From NCBI GenBank assembly GCA_016788635.1, contig JAEUSU010000006.1:1-64000 (forward strand): a stretch of DNA of 64,000 nt, read 5' to 3'. Of the stretch, positions 52,231 to 61,234 are shown one piece after another (the stretch's first letter is position 1; each line of letters starts with the position of its first letter). The notes below the pieces were generated by a model. That model searched no databases, had not been told where the DNA came from, and saw only the letters and a program-made list of their open reading frames with translations. The position numbers were made by a program, and so were the translations under genes. The stretch comes from Flavobacteriales bacterium (GTDB taxonomy: Bacteria > Bacteroidota > Bacteroidia > Flavobacteriales_F > PHOS-HE28).

Positions 52231-52596
52231 ATGAACACCCTGAAGAACAAAGTGCAGCTGGTCGGCAACCTCGGCTATGACCCAGAAGTGCGCGAGATCG
52301 CCAAAGGACGCAAAGTGGCACGCCTCAGCGTGGCCACCCACGACAACTATAAGAACGCGAACGGTGAGCGCGTCACTGACACCCAGTGGCATACGGTGGT
52401 GGCATGGGGCCGCACGGCAGAGGCGGTGGAGCGCTTGCTGCGCAAAGGCATGCCCATCCTGCTGGAAGGCCGCCTGGTGCATCGCAGCTATGAAGGCCGC
52501 GATGGCCACATGCGCTATGTGAGCGAGGTGGTGATGAGCGATTTCCAGCTCATGCCCAACGGCCGGCCGCGGGTGGAACCCGGCGTGGCGGCCTGA
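52231..52596 (+). CDS. ssb: Single-stranded DNA-binding protein (second of a tandem pair)
   Basis: 121 residues, clearly homologous to the gene just upstream (shared NTxxNxVxLxGNLG, TQWHTVVAWG, LVHRSYEG) but diverged elsewhere, so an older duplication. It also lacks the acidic C-terminal tip, ending VEPGVAA. The two may form mixed tetramers; that is speculation. Confidence 0.9.
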   Translation: MNTLKNKVQLVGNLGYDPEVREIAKGRKVARLSVATHDNYKNANGERVTDTQWHTVVAWGRTAEAVERLLRKGMPILLEGRLVHRSYEGRDGHMRYVSEVVMSDFQLMPNGRPRVEPGVAA

Positions 52597-52694
52597 TCGG
52601 TCATTGGCCATCCGGGCAAGCGGGGCGGTCCCATCAAGGGGCCGCCCCGCTGCACTATTGGGCCCTACTTTCGCTGGACGCGTTCACCTTCCAT

Positions 52695-54956
52695 ATGCAC
52701 TCAAACCCCCGCCTGCTGCGCCGAATGGGCTTCGCCGCCATGGTGGTGCTGGTCCTCCTTTGCCTGGTGGCGTTCTTCTTTCCCTGGCTGCTCAAACGCT
52801 ACATCGAGACACACAGTGAGGAATGGATCGGCCGTCGCATCCGCATTGAGCGGATCGTCCTGAACCCCTTCACCTTCAACTACGGCGTATACGGGTTCAC
52901 CTGCCATGAACCCGGCAGCGACACGGTCTTCGTTTCCTGGGACGAGCTCAGCGTGAAAGGGTCCGTTTTCGCCAATGTGCTGGAAGGCAACTGGGCGTTC
53001 CATGACCTTGTCTTCGACCGGCCCTATGTGCGCATCGTGCAACAGGGCTCCTGGTTCAACTTCAGCGACCTGCTCCCCAAGGAAGATCATGAAGATCCCA
53101 GGCCTGGTGCGGATCCTTCGGAGCCCTTTGCTTATGGCCTGGACCGCATCCAGGTGCGCAGTGGGCGCATCAACTACACTAGTGATGTGCTGAAGGAGCC
53201 CGTGAGCGTGTTGGACCTGCGCCTGGATTGCGACCGCATCAGTTCAACGACCAACCGCCTGCATGTGGACCTGGGCTGCGGGTTGAGCACGGGTGGTGAC
53301 CTGCGTGGTGGGTTCGGCATTGATGCCGCTACCAGGACCTATGGCATCGATGCCACGCTCACCGGCTTCGGCCTTGCCGCCCTTGAACCGTACCTGCAGG
53401 AGTTCTTCGCCTGCCGTTCCCTGGCGGGTGAACTGGATGTGCGTCTGCTCCTGCATGACAGCTGGGCGGATACCACCTCGCTCGCGGTGAGCGGCGCCAT
53501 GGAGCTGCGCGGGTTGGAGCTGATAGACCCCCGTGGTGAACCTCTGCAGCGCGTGAACAAGGCCACGGTGGTGCTGGACACGCTCACGGCGGAAGGTGCT
53601 CGCTTCGACCTGAATAGCGTACTTGTGGATGGCGCGCACACGCGTTTCGTGATGAATGCGGACAGCACCGACAACTGGACCTCATTGATCCGGTATGCCG
53701 GGACGTCTCCAGGCGATACCACCCGCGCCACCGTGGAAGTTTCCGAAAGCAATGTGTTCGTGATGCTCGCGGACTACCTTGAGCTTTTGGGCGAAGGACT
53801 GGTGATGGATGGGTACAGTGCGCGCGACATGCGTGTGACCAACAGCAGCCTGGACTTTGAGGACCACCTGCCCGCACAGCCCTTCCGATTTGCCATCCGC
53901 GAGATCGCGTTGCAGAGCGGCCGTAGTGAGGGGAACGGCATCGCCCCGCTAGCAGCCCAGGCGCGGTTGGGGCACAGCGGGAGGATCACGGGTAGTGCCG
54001 TGTTCGACCCCGGCAACTACCGGAACGTGACCGTGGACCTTCAAGTGGACAGCCTCTCGCTCCACGAACTCAATGCGTATGGCATGTGGTACGCGGCACA
54101 CCCGCTGCTCGATGGCATGGCCAGCTATTCCACCGCCACTGTGATGCGGGATGGCACCATCGATTCACGCAACCACATCCGCATCACCCAAATGCAGGTG
54201 GACCGCCGCATGAAGCAGGGTTTCGCCGAGGGCATTTATGTGCTGCCTTTGCGGTTGGCCGTGGCACTGTTGAAGGACCGGCATGGGAATATCGAGCTGG
54301 ATGTGCCAGTGAAGGGCGACCTGAACGACCCCAAGTTCAAAGTATGGCCGATCGTGTGGCAGGTATTGAAGAACCTCGTTACCAAGATCATCGCCGCGCC
54401 GGTCACGGCCATAGCCGCCATGTTCGACGGTGCCGACCCTGGGGACCTGGAACAAGTGCGCTATTCCGCGCTGCAGGTGCAGGCGGAGAAGCCCCAGCGG
54501 AAGGCTGTCCGCACCCTGGCCCAGGTGCTCAAGGAGCGCCCGGGACTGGCCGTGGACCTGGTGCCCATCACGGATACCATTGCGGAAGAGGGACGGTTGG
54601 CGGTGCGATCGGTAAAGGAGGAGTTCTTGCGTGGGTCGGGCACGACCCATGTGGTGGACAGCGCCCGCCTGGCCGCACTGGCCGATCGCGACAGCAGTTT
54701 CCTGGCCTACCTGGACCAGCGTGCTCCGGATACCCGGCAGCTGGCCACCGAAGAACGCTGCCGGCACCTGGCCGGAGCCTCCCTTCGAGCTCAGTGGAAC
54801 GTGCTGGAGAAGACGCGGCAAGAGGCCCTGCAGGGTGTGTTGGTGGCGGAAGGTGTGCCGGCCTCCGGTGTCCGGTTCCGCCCTGCTGAAGGTGAGGAGG
54901 CCCGAGGCCGTATCGGCGCACCAGGCTACCGCATCATATACCGCGAAGCGCCCTGA
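52695..54956 (+). CDS. DUF748 (AsmA-like) envelope protein
   Basis: 753 residues. One N-terminal transmembrane helix (MVVLVLLCLVAFFFPWLL) anchors a long periplasmic chain of beta-rich repeats. The C-terminal part has the family hallmarks LPLRLAVALLKDRHGNIELDVPVKGDLNDPKF and a following KLVxKI-type segment. AsmA-like proteins act in phospholipid transport to the outer membrane or control of outer-membrane assembly; DUF748's own role is less clear. TACTTTCG at about 52668 is a possible -7 box. Confidence 0.82.
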   Translation: MHSNPRLLRRMGFAAMVVLVLLCLVAFFFPWLLKRYIETHSEEWIGRRIRIERIVLNPFTFNYGVYGFTCHEPGSDTVFVSWDELSVKGSVFANVLEGNWAFHDLVFDRPYVRIVQQGSWFNFSDLLPKEDHEDPRPGADPSEPFAYGLDRIQVRSGRINYTSDVLKEPVSVLDLRLDCDRISSTTNRLHVDLGCGLSTGGDLRGGFGIDAATRTYGIDATLTGFGLAALEPYLQEFFACRSLAGELDVRLLLHDSWADTTSLAVSGAMELRGLELIDPRGEPLQRVNKATVVLDTLTAEGARFDLNSVLVDGAHTRFVMNADSTDNWTSLIRYAGTSPGDTTRATVEVSESNVFVMLADYLELLGEGLVMDGYSARDMRVTNSSLDFEDHLPAQPFRFAIREIALQSGRSEGNGIAPLAAQARLGHSGRITGSAVFDPGNYRNVTVDLQVDSLSLHELNAYGMWYAAHPLLDGMASYSTATVMRDGTIDSRNHIRITQMQVDRRMKQGFAEGIYVLPLRLAVALLKDRHGNIELDVPVKGDLNDPKFKVWPIVWQVLKNLVTKIIAAPVTAIAAMFDGADPGDLEQVRYSALQVQAEKPQRKAVRTLAQVLKERPGLAVDLVPITDTIAEEGRLAVRSVKEEFLRGSGTTHVVDSARLAALADRDSSFLAYLDQRAPDTRQLATEERCRHLAGASLRAQWNVLEKTRQEALQGVLVAEGVPASGVRFRPAEGEEARGRIGAPGYRIIYREAP

Positions 54957-54963
54957 TCCAGCG

Positions 54964-54994
54964 TTGCACAGGTCATGCGGGGGGGCTACATTTG
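54964..54994 (+). promoter_or_regulatory. tRNA-Asn promoter, TTG-N20-TACATTTG
   Basis: TTG at 54964-54966 and TACATTTG at 54987-54994 match the Bacteroidota promoter with a 20-base spacer, and lie 20 bases before the tRNA. Confidence 0.65.
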
Positions 54995-55014
54995 CGCTCC
55001 CTTTCCGGGAACCT

Positions 55015-55088
55015 TCCTCAGTAGCTCAGCTGGTTAGAGCACCTGACTGTTAATCAGGGGGTCACTGGTTCAAGTCCAGTCTGAGGAG
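55015..55088 (+). tRNA. tRNA-Asn (GUU)
   Basis: Acceptor stem TCCTCAG pairs with CTGAGGA, the anticodon loop CTGTTAA gives anticodon GUU, the T-arm reads GGTTCAAGTCC, and discriminator G73 is normal for Asn. CCA is not encoded, unlike the tRNA-Cys at 14692-14765. GatCAB can act on Asp-tRNA(Asn) in organisms lacking AsnRS. Confidence 0.96.
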
Positions 55089-55095
55089 CACCCCA

Positions 55096-55124
55096 AGACC
55101 CCGATCCGTCGGGGTCTTTTCTTT
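55096..55124 (+). terminator. Intrinsic terminator after tRNA-Asn
   Basis: AGACCCCGA and TCGGGGTCT form a 9-bp perfect stem with a TCCG loop, followed by TTTCTTTT. It sits between the tRNA and the convergent gatA copy. Confidence 0.88.
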
Positions 55125-55129
55125 TCCGA

Positions 55130-56545
55130 TCAGCCCCCGAACACATCCCTGGCCGCAGCCAGCAGCTTCGCTTCAGCGAAAGGTGCGGCCATGAGCTGCA
55201 AGCCGAAGGGCAGGCCGTTGGGATGGATGCCTGCGGGAATGCTGATGGCCGGCACACCGGCCAGGTTGGCCTGCACAGTGAAGATGTCCTGTAGGTACAT
55301 GGCCACCGGATCGGTGATCGCGCCGCGCTCGAAGGCGGTGGTGGGACATGTGGGTGTGATCACCAGGTCGTACTGTTCCAGCGCACGCACGGTGTTATCA
55401 CGGATCAGGCGGCGCACACGCTGGCCCTGGGCGTAGTAGGCGTCATAATACCCCGCGCTGAGCACGAATGTGCCCAACAGTATGCGCCGCTGCACCTCGC
55501 GGCCATAGCCCTCGGAGCGGCTCAGCCGGTAGGTGTCATCCACGTTGGTGGCCCGACTGCTGCGGTGACCGATGTGCACACCGTCGTACCGTGCCAGGTT
55601 GCTGCTGGCCTCGGCTGTGGCCAGTATGTAGTAGGTGGGTACGAACTGGTCCAGCAGGGGCAGATCAATGGGCTCCACCACATGACCTTCAGTCTTCAGC
55701 CGGTCGATGGTGGCCTGCAAATGGGCCTTTATGTGCGGGTCCATCCCGGGGTGCTCCAGGCACTCGCGGTACCAGGCGATGCGCAATTTGCCGGGGTGCG
55801 TGGCGGGCACAGGTTCAACCGGGCGTCGGCTTGTTGTGCTGTCGCGCGGGTCGGCTCCGGCCATGACCTCGTAGAGTCTTGCCGCATCCTGCACCGTATG
55901 GGCAAAGGGGCCGATCTGGTCGAAGCTGCTGGCGAAGGCAATGAGGCCGTAACGACTGATGCGGCCGTAGGTGGGCTTGAAACCGACCACGCCGCAGAAT
56001 GACGCGGGTTGACGGATGGACCCCCCCGTATCACTCCCCAGCGAAGCCAGGCACATATTGGCGGCCACGGCCGCAGCGGAACCGCCGCTGGAGCCTCCGG
56101 GCACCATGTGCTCCTGGCCCGGGTGGCCAACAGGGCCGAAGGCACTGTTCTCGTTGCTGCTGCCCATGGCGAACTCGTCGCAATTGGTGCGGCCCACGAT
56201 CACGGCGTCGGCCGCCAGCAGGCGCTCCACCACGGTTGCGCTGTACAATGAGGTGAAGCCCTCCAGCATGCGCGAAGAGGCGCTCACGCGGTGGCCCTTG
56301 TAGCAGATGTTGTCCTTCAACCCCAGCGTAAGCCCGGCCAGCGGACCGGCCGTGCCGGCACGCAGTTTCTGGTCCACCTCAAAGGCTTTGACGCGGGCGC
56401 TCTCAGGGAACAGTTCCAGGAAGGCGTTGAGCGAAGCCCGTTCCGCACTGCGCGCAAGGCTGCGTTCCACCAGGGCGCTCACCGTGGTGGTGCCGGCCTC
56501 CAGTTCCGTGCGGATGGTGCGTAGGTCGTGTGGGGCGGCGGTCAT
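55130..56545 (-). CDS. gatA: Glutamyl-tRNA(Gln)/Asp-tRNA(Asn) amidotransferase subunit A (copy 2)
   Basis: 471 residues, the same length as copy 1. The triad is intact: Lys77 (GLKDN), Ser152 (GGSSGG) and Ser176 (DTGGSIRQP). Most of the body aligns without gaps to copy 1 (blocks such as YGLIAFASSFDQIGPF and YYDAYYAQGQRVRRLIRDNT are shared), with the N-terminal ~60 residues most diverged. Its place after tatA repeats the order of copy 1. Which copy is the housekeeping enzyme cannot be told here. Confidence 0.92.
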   Translation of the reverse strand: MTAAPHDLRTIRTELEAGTTTVSALVERSLARSAERASLNAFLELFPESARVKAFEVDQKLRAGTAGPLAGLTLGLKDNICYKGHRVSASSRMLEGFTSLYSATVVERLLAADAVIVGRTNCDEFAMGSSNENSAFGPVGHPGQEHMVPGGSSGGSAAAVAANMCLASLGSDTGGSIRQPASFCGVVGFKPTYGRISRYGLIAFASSFDQIGPFAHTVQDAARLYEVMAGADPRDSTTSRRPVEPVPATHPGKLRIAWYRECLEHPGMDPHIKAHLQATIDRLKTEGHVVEPIDLPLLDQFVPTYYILATAEASSNLARYDGVHIGHRSSRATNVDDTYRLSRSEGYGREVQRRILLGTFVLSAGYYDAYYAQGQRVRRLIRDNTVRALEQYDLVITPTCPTTAFERGAITDPVAMYLQDIFTVQANLAGVPAISIPAGIHPNGLPFGLQLMAAPFAEAKLLAAARDVFGG

Positions 56546-56558
56546 GCCGTCGCGGCGC

Positions 56559-56750
56559 TCAGGCCTTGGGTTCGTCCTTCTTTTCCTCGCCCTTGCTGGC
56601 GTCTTTGAACTCGCGGATGCCCTGTCCCAGGCCGCGCATCAGCTCGGGTATCTTCCGACCTCCGAACAGCAGCAACACCACGGCCACGATGAGCACGATC
56701 TGCCAGGGACCGATCACGCCGAGCAGGATGGAGAGCGGGAGGGCGGACAT
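56559..56750 (-). CDS. tatA: Twin-arginine translocase subunit TatA/E (copy 2)
   Basis: 63 residues from the ATG at 56750. The transmembrane helix ([13 protein letters not shown]) leads into [23 protein letters not shown], nearly identical to copy 1. The N-terminus is longer, with a polar Gln instead of Glu in the helix. The tail is more acidic-basic (EEKKDEPKA). A TACCTTCG box (56764-56771, reverse strand) lies just upstream. It starts the tatA-gatA pair. Confidence 0.88.
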   Translation of the reverse strand: MSALPLSILLGVIGPWQIVLIVAVVLLLFGGRKIPELMRGLGQGIREFKDASKGEEKKDEPKA

Positions 56751-56781
56751 GAGCTTGGATTCAGGCCACGAAGGTAGCCGA

Positions 56782-57348
56782 TCACGGGGCATGCTGCGGA
56801 TGCGCTCGGACCCTTCCTATGCCAAGGGCATCGAATAGGGTCGGGTCCACCACGACACGGTCCTTACCGTTGCGGCTGGTCAGGACCGCTACGTCATGGT
56901 CCATCCAGAAGGGGTCTCTTGTCAAGGCGTGCAGGTTGAAGGCACCCAGATGGAGCGTTGCCCTATGTTGCTGCACGGACCACTCATCACCCAGGCCAAG
57001 GTGCTCCAATTCGAAGCGGCATCTCGCCGTGAATGCTGCCGCATAACCGATGCAATTGGCTTCGCTGCCGGCCAGAAGCACCACGGGGTCCGAAGGGGCG
57101 TTGCGGGGGGCAAAATGCAACTGTGCGGCCACGGATGTCAATGCCCTGAGGATGGCCTCATCGACACCACCGGGATGGGCCGCAGAGGGCTGCAGGAGCT
57201 GCCGGTAGTTCGGATAGGTGGCGCTGGAGCGATCGCGGACTTCGCCGATCTGGTAGCTGACAATGGTGCGATACAAAGGACCGCGAAATGCCCACAACAG
57301 CAGCAGGCCCATCAGGAGCGTGAAGAGCAGGTAGGACCACCGGGGCAT
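56782..57348 (-). CDS. Hypothetical protein with transglutaminase-like Cys-His-Asp pattern
   Basis: 188 residues. An N-terminal transmembrane or signal segment ([15 protein letters not shown]) precedes a domain in which a Cys ([12 protein letters not shown]), a His ([10 protein letters not shown]) and an Asp (VVVDPTLFD) occur in the order and spacing of transglutaminase-like folds. That reading is by eye only. It occurs only in this second cluster copy, three bases after the EnvC-like gene stop; copy 1 has no gene between EnvC and tatA. The upstream EnvC gene suggests an envelope role. Confidence 0.6.
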   Translation of the reverse strand: MPRWSYLLFTLLMGLLLLWAFRGPLYRTIVSYQIGEVRDRSSATYPNYRQLLQPSAAHPGGVDEAILRALTSVAAQLHFAPRNAPSDPVVLLAGSEANCIGYAAAFTARCRFELEHLGLGDEWSVQQHRATLHLGAFNLHALTRDPFWMDHDVAVLTSRNGKDRVVVDPTLFDALGIGRVRAHPQHAP

Positions 57349-57351
57349 GGC

Positions 57352-58611
57352 TCAGTCCCGGAATATCCAAAGAGCAGGATCGAGCTTTACGAGCTGGCCA
57401 TCGTTGGTGATCTTCCAGATCTCCAAGTGTGCGGTGCTGCCATCCTCGCTCGTGAGCACGGTGCCCACCACCTGCTTGGTCTCCACCTTCTGGCCCTTGG
57501 TCACGCGTGTCTCCTGCAGGTTGCTGTACACGGTGCGGTAGGCGCCGTGGCTTACCACCACCGCTTTTCCCGCGCCGGGGATCACGATCACGCTGCTCAC
57601 CTCACCGCGGAAAACGGCACGCACAGGGGCGCTCTTCTCCGTGGCAATGTCGATGCCGGCCAGATCGATCATGATGCCTTTGAGCACCGGGTGGGGCTGC
57701 TGCCCGAAGCGCCCCGTGATCACGCCCTTTTCCACAGGCCAGGGCAATTTGCCCTTGTTCTTTTCGAAATCACTGTTGAGCTCGCGGGCCTCCGGAGTAA
57801 GGCTCAGCTCGAGCTTGCCGCCTGGTGCGGCTTTGCCTCCCTTGGGGCGCATCTCTGCCTCAATGGCCTTGCGGATGGCGGAGTCCAGGTCGCCGCGCTG
57901 TTTGGCCTGCCGGTTCATCTGGTCGCGCAGGCGGGCCTCTTCCTTCTTCAGATCGTCCAGGGCCGACTTCTGGCCCACGCGGTCCTTGTCCAGGTTCTTC
58001 CGCTCATCCACCTGTGTACCCAGCAGGCGGACCTTTTCCTCCCGTAGGCCGCGCAGTTCAGCCACGCGCCCGGCAATGGCTTCCGCCGTACCGGCAATGA
58101 GTTCGGCCTGGCGTTGCCGGTGCTCCGCCAATTGGCCGAGGTAACGGGAGCGTTTGTAGCCTTGTGCGAAACTGGATGCGGCGAACACGTAGCTGAGCCG
58201 GTCGTACGCACTGCGGTTGTAGTAGGCGAATTGCACCATGCGGGCATACTCGCTGCGCAGGGTCTCCAGGTCGTCGTTCAGGCTGGTGATCGCGTCCTCG
58301 TTCTCGCGGATGAGCTGTTCAAGATGGCCCATTTCGCCATTGATGGCCTGAATGAGCGCTTCGCGTTGCGCGATCTGGGCCTCCAACAGGCGCAACTGTT
58401 GCTGGGTGACCTGCTGTCCCTTGCGGGCTTGTTCGATCAGGGCCTGTGTGGTGCGGATCTGCTTGTCCAGTGCATCGCGCTTCTTCTCCAACTCCTTGCG
58501 GCTCTGGGCATCCGCAGTGAAGAAGGTGAATAAGAGCAGCAGTGCCGCCACACCCTTAATCCATCGGCTGGAACTTCTCCGGTATGCGGAAGGGGAGTTG
58601 CAGGGGGCCAT
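57352..58611 (-). CDS. EnvC-like murein hydrolase activator, degenerate LytM/M23 domain (copy 2)
   Basis: 419 residues from the ATG at 58611, the counterpart of the copy 1 start and with the same 56-base overlap with DUF4292. Signal segment (VAALLLLFTFFTADAQ), coiled coil (RKELEKKRDALDKQI onward) and C-terminal M23 fold (GQQPHPVLKG, APVRAVFRGEV). Zn ligands are lost as in copy 1: Leu for the His of HxxxD (DLAGIDI), Asn in YSNL, one His of HxH in AHLEIW. Hence probably an amidase activator, not an enzyme. A GTG near 58555 is an alternative start but would leave no basic n-region. Confidence 0.83.
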   Translation of the reverse strand: MAPCNSPSAYRRSSSRWIKGVAALLLLFTFFTADAQSRKELEKKRDALDKQIRTTQALIEQARKGQQVTQQQLRLLEAQIAQREALIQAINGEMGHLEQLIRENEDAITSLNDDLETLRSEYARMVQFAYYNRSAYDRLSYVFAASSFAQGYKRSRYLGQLAEHRQRQAELIAGTAEAIAGRVAELRGLREEKVRLLGTQVDERKNLDKDRVGQKSALDDLKKEEARLRDQMNRQAKQRGDLDSAIRKAIEAEMRPKGGKAAPGGKLELSLTPEARELNSDFEKNKGKLPWPVEKGVITGRFGQQPHPVLKGIMIDLAGIDIATEKSAPVRAVFRGEVSSVIVIPGAGKAVVVSHGAYRTVYSNLQETRVTKGQKVETKQVVGTVLTSEDGSTAHLEIWKITNDGQLVKLDPALWIFRD

Positions 58612-59446
58612 TGAGCTCGATGCGCGAAAGGGTAAGCTTGATGCGGAGCACCGTGCCGGCATCCGACAAAGTAATGAGGATGCGGGTGGGTGGCGCGATA
58701 GGCAGGTCATGGGCTCGTTCATCATAACGGATATCCGCCTGCCGGTCGCGTGTAAAGTCGGTGATCAGCACACGTGCCACCCGAAAGCTGTCAGGCTCCA
58801 CCCAATAGCGGTAGATCATGGCGTCCTTGTCCTCGGCCTTGCGCAAGGTGCGCTCCAGGCGGCGCTCCTTCATGTCCTTGTCCCCGGCCAGTGTGTCGTC
58901 CGGAGAAATGTCCCCGGCGGCCCGCACGAACCTCCGCTTATCCCTGCTGGTGAGCACATACAGGCCGTCCTCGCGGTCCACGCGGTACTTGTCGGTAAGG
59001 TCCAGCCCGATGGCGCGTCCGAGCAGCACCTCTTGGATGAGGGCCAGGCTCGGTAGGGTGCCGAACTTGTTGCGGGCTTGTGAGCTGTCACCGAGCCAAT
59101 AACGGTCGTTGATCTTGTCGAGGGCTTTCACCGAGTCACGCGTGATCACCCCACGCGCCGCTTCAATGCCCAGGACCACATTGATGCTCACCCACAAGGC
59201 GCTGTCCTGCACGCTCCGCAGGGTGGCCTTGAACTCGCGGTCCATGCCAGGTGCCTTTACGCCCACATCCGCCTTGGCACTGTAGTAGGCTACTGCGCCC
59301 GGCTGTGCGGCATGCAGGCGTTCGGCGACTTTCTCCGCGCTCCGCACGGGCAGGTCCTTCGGCGCGAGCACACCCTTGCCACCCTTGCATGCCGCCAGCA
59401 GGAGCATCAATAGGGCCGGGGTCGCAATGCGCATGGTCGGCCTCAT
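58556..59446 (-). CDS. DUF4292 lipoprotein (copy 2)
   Basis: 296 residues, equal to copy 1. The ATG at 59446 overlaps the TPR stop (ATGA), as in copy 1; the lipobox LLAAC follows. Shared blocks include YYSAKADVGV, LDKINDRYWLGDS and DREDGLYVLTSRDKRRF. Function unknown. Confidence 0.82.
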   Translation of the reverse strand: MRPTMRIATPALLMLLLAACKGGKGVLAPKDLPVRSAEKVAERLHAAQPGAVAYYSAKADVGVKAPGMDREFKATLRSVQDSALWVSINVVLGIEAARGVITRDSVKALDKINDRYWLGDSSQARNKFGTLPSLALIQEVLLGRAIGLDLTDKYRVDREDGLYVLTSRDKRRFVRAAGDISPDDTLAGDKDMKERRLERTLRKAEDKDAMIYRYWVEPDSFRVARVLITDFTRDRQADIRYDERAHDLPIAPPTRILITLSDAGTVLRIKLTLSRIELNGPLQLPFRIPEKFQPMD

Positions 59447-61227
59447 TCGGGCAGCCGCCCTTCCGCCACTTTTTGCTGGATGTCATCACTGGCGCCACCC
59501 AGCTCAAGCGCACGCTTCCACTGGGTCTTGGCGCCCTCCAAATCCCCCAGGCGGAACAGGATGTCGCCGTAGTGCTCCACGATCACGCCTTCATGGCCAC
59601 CGCCGCTGGCCAGCGCCTTCTCGATCCATGTGCGCGCTTCGGAATACTTGCGTTGTTGAAAGAGCACCCATGCGTAGGTGTCCTGATAGGATGGTTGGTC
59701 CGGCGCCAGTTCATTGCTGCGCCGGCTCATGTCCTCGGCCTTGTCCAGCTTGGTGTTGCGCAGGCTCAGGTAATAGGCGTAGTTGTTCAGGGTGGTGGGG
59801 TTGCGCGGGTCGAGGGTGAGGGCCTTGTCGTAGGCCTCGTCGCTCAGTTCGTGTTTGGCGGCTTCGTGGTAGGTGTCGCCCAGGCTGCTCCAGAATTGGG
59901 CAAGCAGGTTCTTATCATCCACCACCAGGTCACGTCCAACAATGAGCGCCTCGATGGCTTCATCGTACCGTTTAAGCTGTGTCAGCCCAATGCCGTGGTA
60001 GAGGTGAAGAGCGGGCTGGTTGGGGAACAACTCGGCCGCAGCCCCAGCATCCGCAGCAAGCGAAGCGTGGTCGTTCAATTGAAGGTCCAGCCGGATCACC
60101 TGTTCCCAGATGGGGTACTTGTCACGTTCCTTCACCAAAGCCGCGCGGAAGGCCTCGCGTGCTTCCATGAGATGGCCATCGCGCAGCAGGAAATCGCCTC
60201 GCAGGGCCTGTGGCTTCCCGCTCTCGGGGTGCGCCTTCTCCATGGTGCTGATGAGGTCATAGGCACGTTGCAGCAAGCGCTCCTGCTCTGCATCGCCGCT
60301 GCCCTTGGCGCGGGTCATCTCATAGAAGCCGAGCAGCAGCTGCATCTTCGGGTCGATGTCCACATCGGGGTCGGCGAAGGCGGCGTGCAGCTGTTCGAAG
60401 GCCTTGTCGTGATCGCCCGTGCCGTAGTAGTGTTCGGCCAGGCTGATGCGCACCATGCTGTTGTCCGGGTCCTGCTCCAGCACCTGTTGGTATAGCTCGA
60501 GTGCCTTGTCGTGCTGCCCGAGTTCGTCATAGACCTCGGCGAGCATGCCTTTCCACTGCGGTTCACCGGGGTTGCGGGCTACGGTGGCCTCCAACAACTG
60601 GCGCGCTTCCTCCAGCTGCCCGTTCCGCGCCAGCAGGTCGAACTCGTTCAGCACAAGCTCATCGCTGTAGCCGAAGCGAGCCTCCAGCTCGCGGTACACC
60701 TTGCGTGCCTCGGCCACTTTGCCCTGTCGGGCCAGCGCGTTGGCCAGGTCGAAATAGACCTCATGGCGTTCGGGCCATTTCTGGATGATGCCACGGTACA
60801 CCTCCACAGCCTCGCTGGCACGTCCATTCTGCAGGCAGAGGTCCGCCAGAAGGAAACGGTACCAGATGTTATCCCGGTCCAGCGCCTGGGCTTTGCGTGC
60901 GCGGTCCAGTGCGGCGGTAGGGTTCTGGGCCTGACTGTAAAGCTTGGCCAGCTCGAAATGGGCGGCGGCGTTCTTGGGGTCATCCTTCACGCAGGCCTCG
61001 TACAATTGGATGGCTTTGCCGGATTGCCCACCCAGACGCGCGCGGGTGGCATCCATGAAGAGCGCCATCTGCCGTGCACGGGCTGTCTTGGCAGCGGCCT
61101 CAATGCCTTCGCCAGTGCCCGTGGGTGTGGCCTCGCCACTGCTGGCCACAGGCTTGCTGCCACCACAGGCATTCAGCAGAACGAGCAGCAGGAGCCAGAA
61201 GGCCGGTAGGTGGATGCGTTCCTTCAT
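59443..61227 (-). CDS. TPR-repeat lipoprotein (copy 2)
   Basis: 594 residues from the ATG at 61227, giving a lipoprotein signal (LVLLNAC). The whole mature part is a TPR array clearly homologous to copy 1 (shared LFMDATRARLGG/LYMDATRARLGG, NIWYRFLLADL, LKRYDEAIEAL), but more diverged than the nucleotidyltransferase. It is directly behind the nucleotidyltransferase (seven bases), without the membrane-protein gene found between them in copy 1. Confidence 0.85.
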   Translation of the reverse strand: MKERIHLPAFWLLLLVLLNACGGSKPVASSGEATPTGTGEGIEAAAKTARARQMALFMDATRARLGGQSGKAIQLYEACVKDDPKNAAAHFELAKLYSQAQNPTAALDRARKAQALDRDNIWYRFLLADLCLQNGRASEAVEVYRGIIQKWPERHEVYFDLANALARQGKVAEARKVYRELEARFGYSDELVLNEFDLLARNGQLEEARQLLEATVARNPGEPQWKGMLAEVYDELGQHDKALELYQQVLEQDPDNSMVRISLAEHYYGTGDHDKAFEQLHAAFADPDVDIDPKMQLLLGFYEMTRAKGSGDAEQERLLQRAYDLISTMEKAHPESGKPQALRGDFLLRDGHLMEAREAFRAALVKERDKYPIWEQVIRLDLQLNDHASLAADAGAAAELFPNQPALHLYHGIGLTQLKRYDEAIEALIVGRDLVVDDKNLLAQFWSSLGDTYHEAAKHELSDEAYDKALTLDPRNPTTLNNYAYYLSLRNTKLDKAEDMSRRSNELAPDQPSYQDTYAWVLFQQRKYSEARTWIEKALASGGGHEGVIVEHYGDILFRLGDLEGAKTQWKRALELGGASDDIQQKVAEGRLPE

Positions 61228-61234
61228 GACATGT

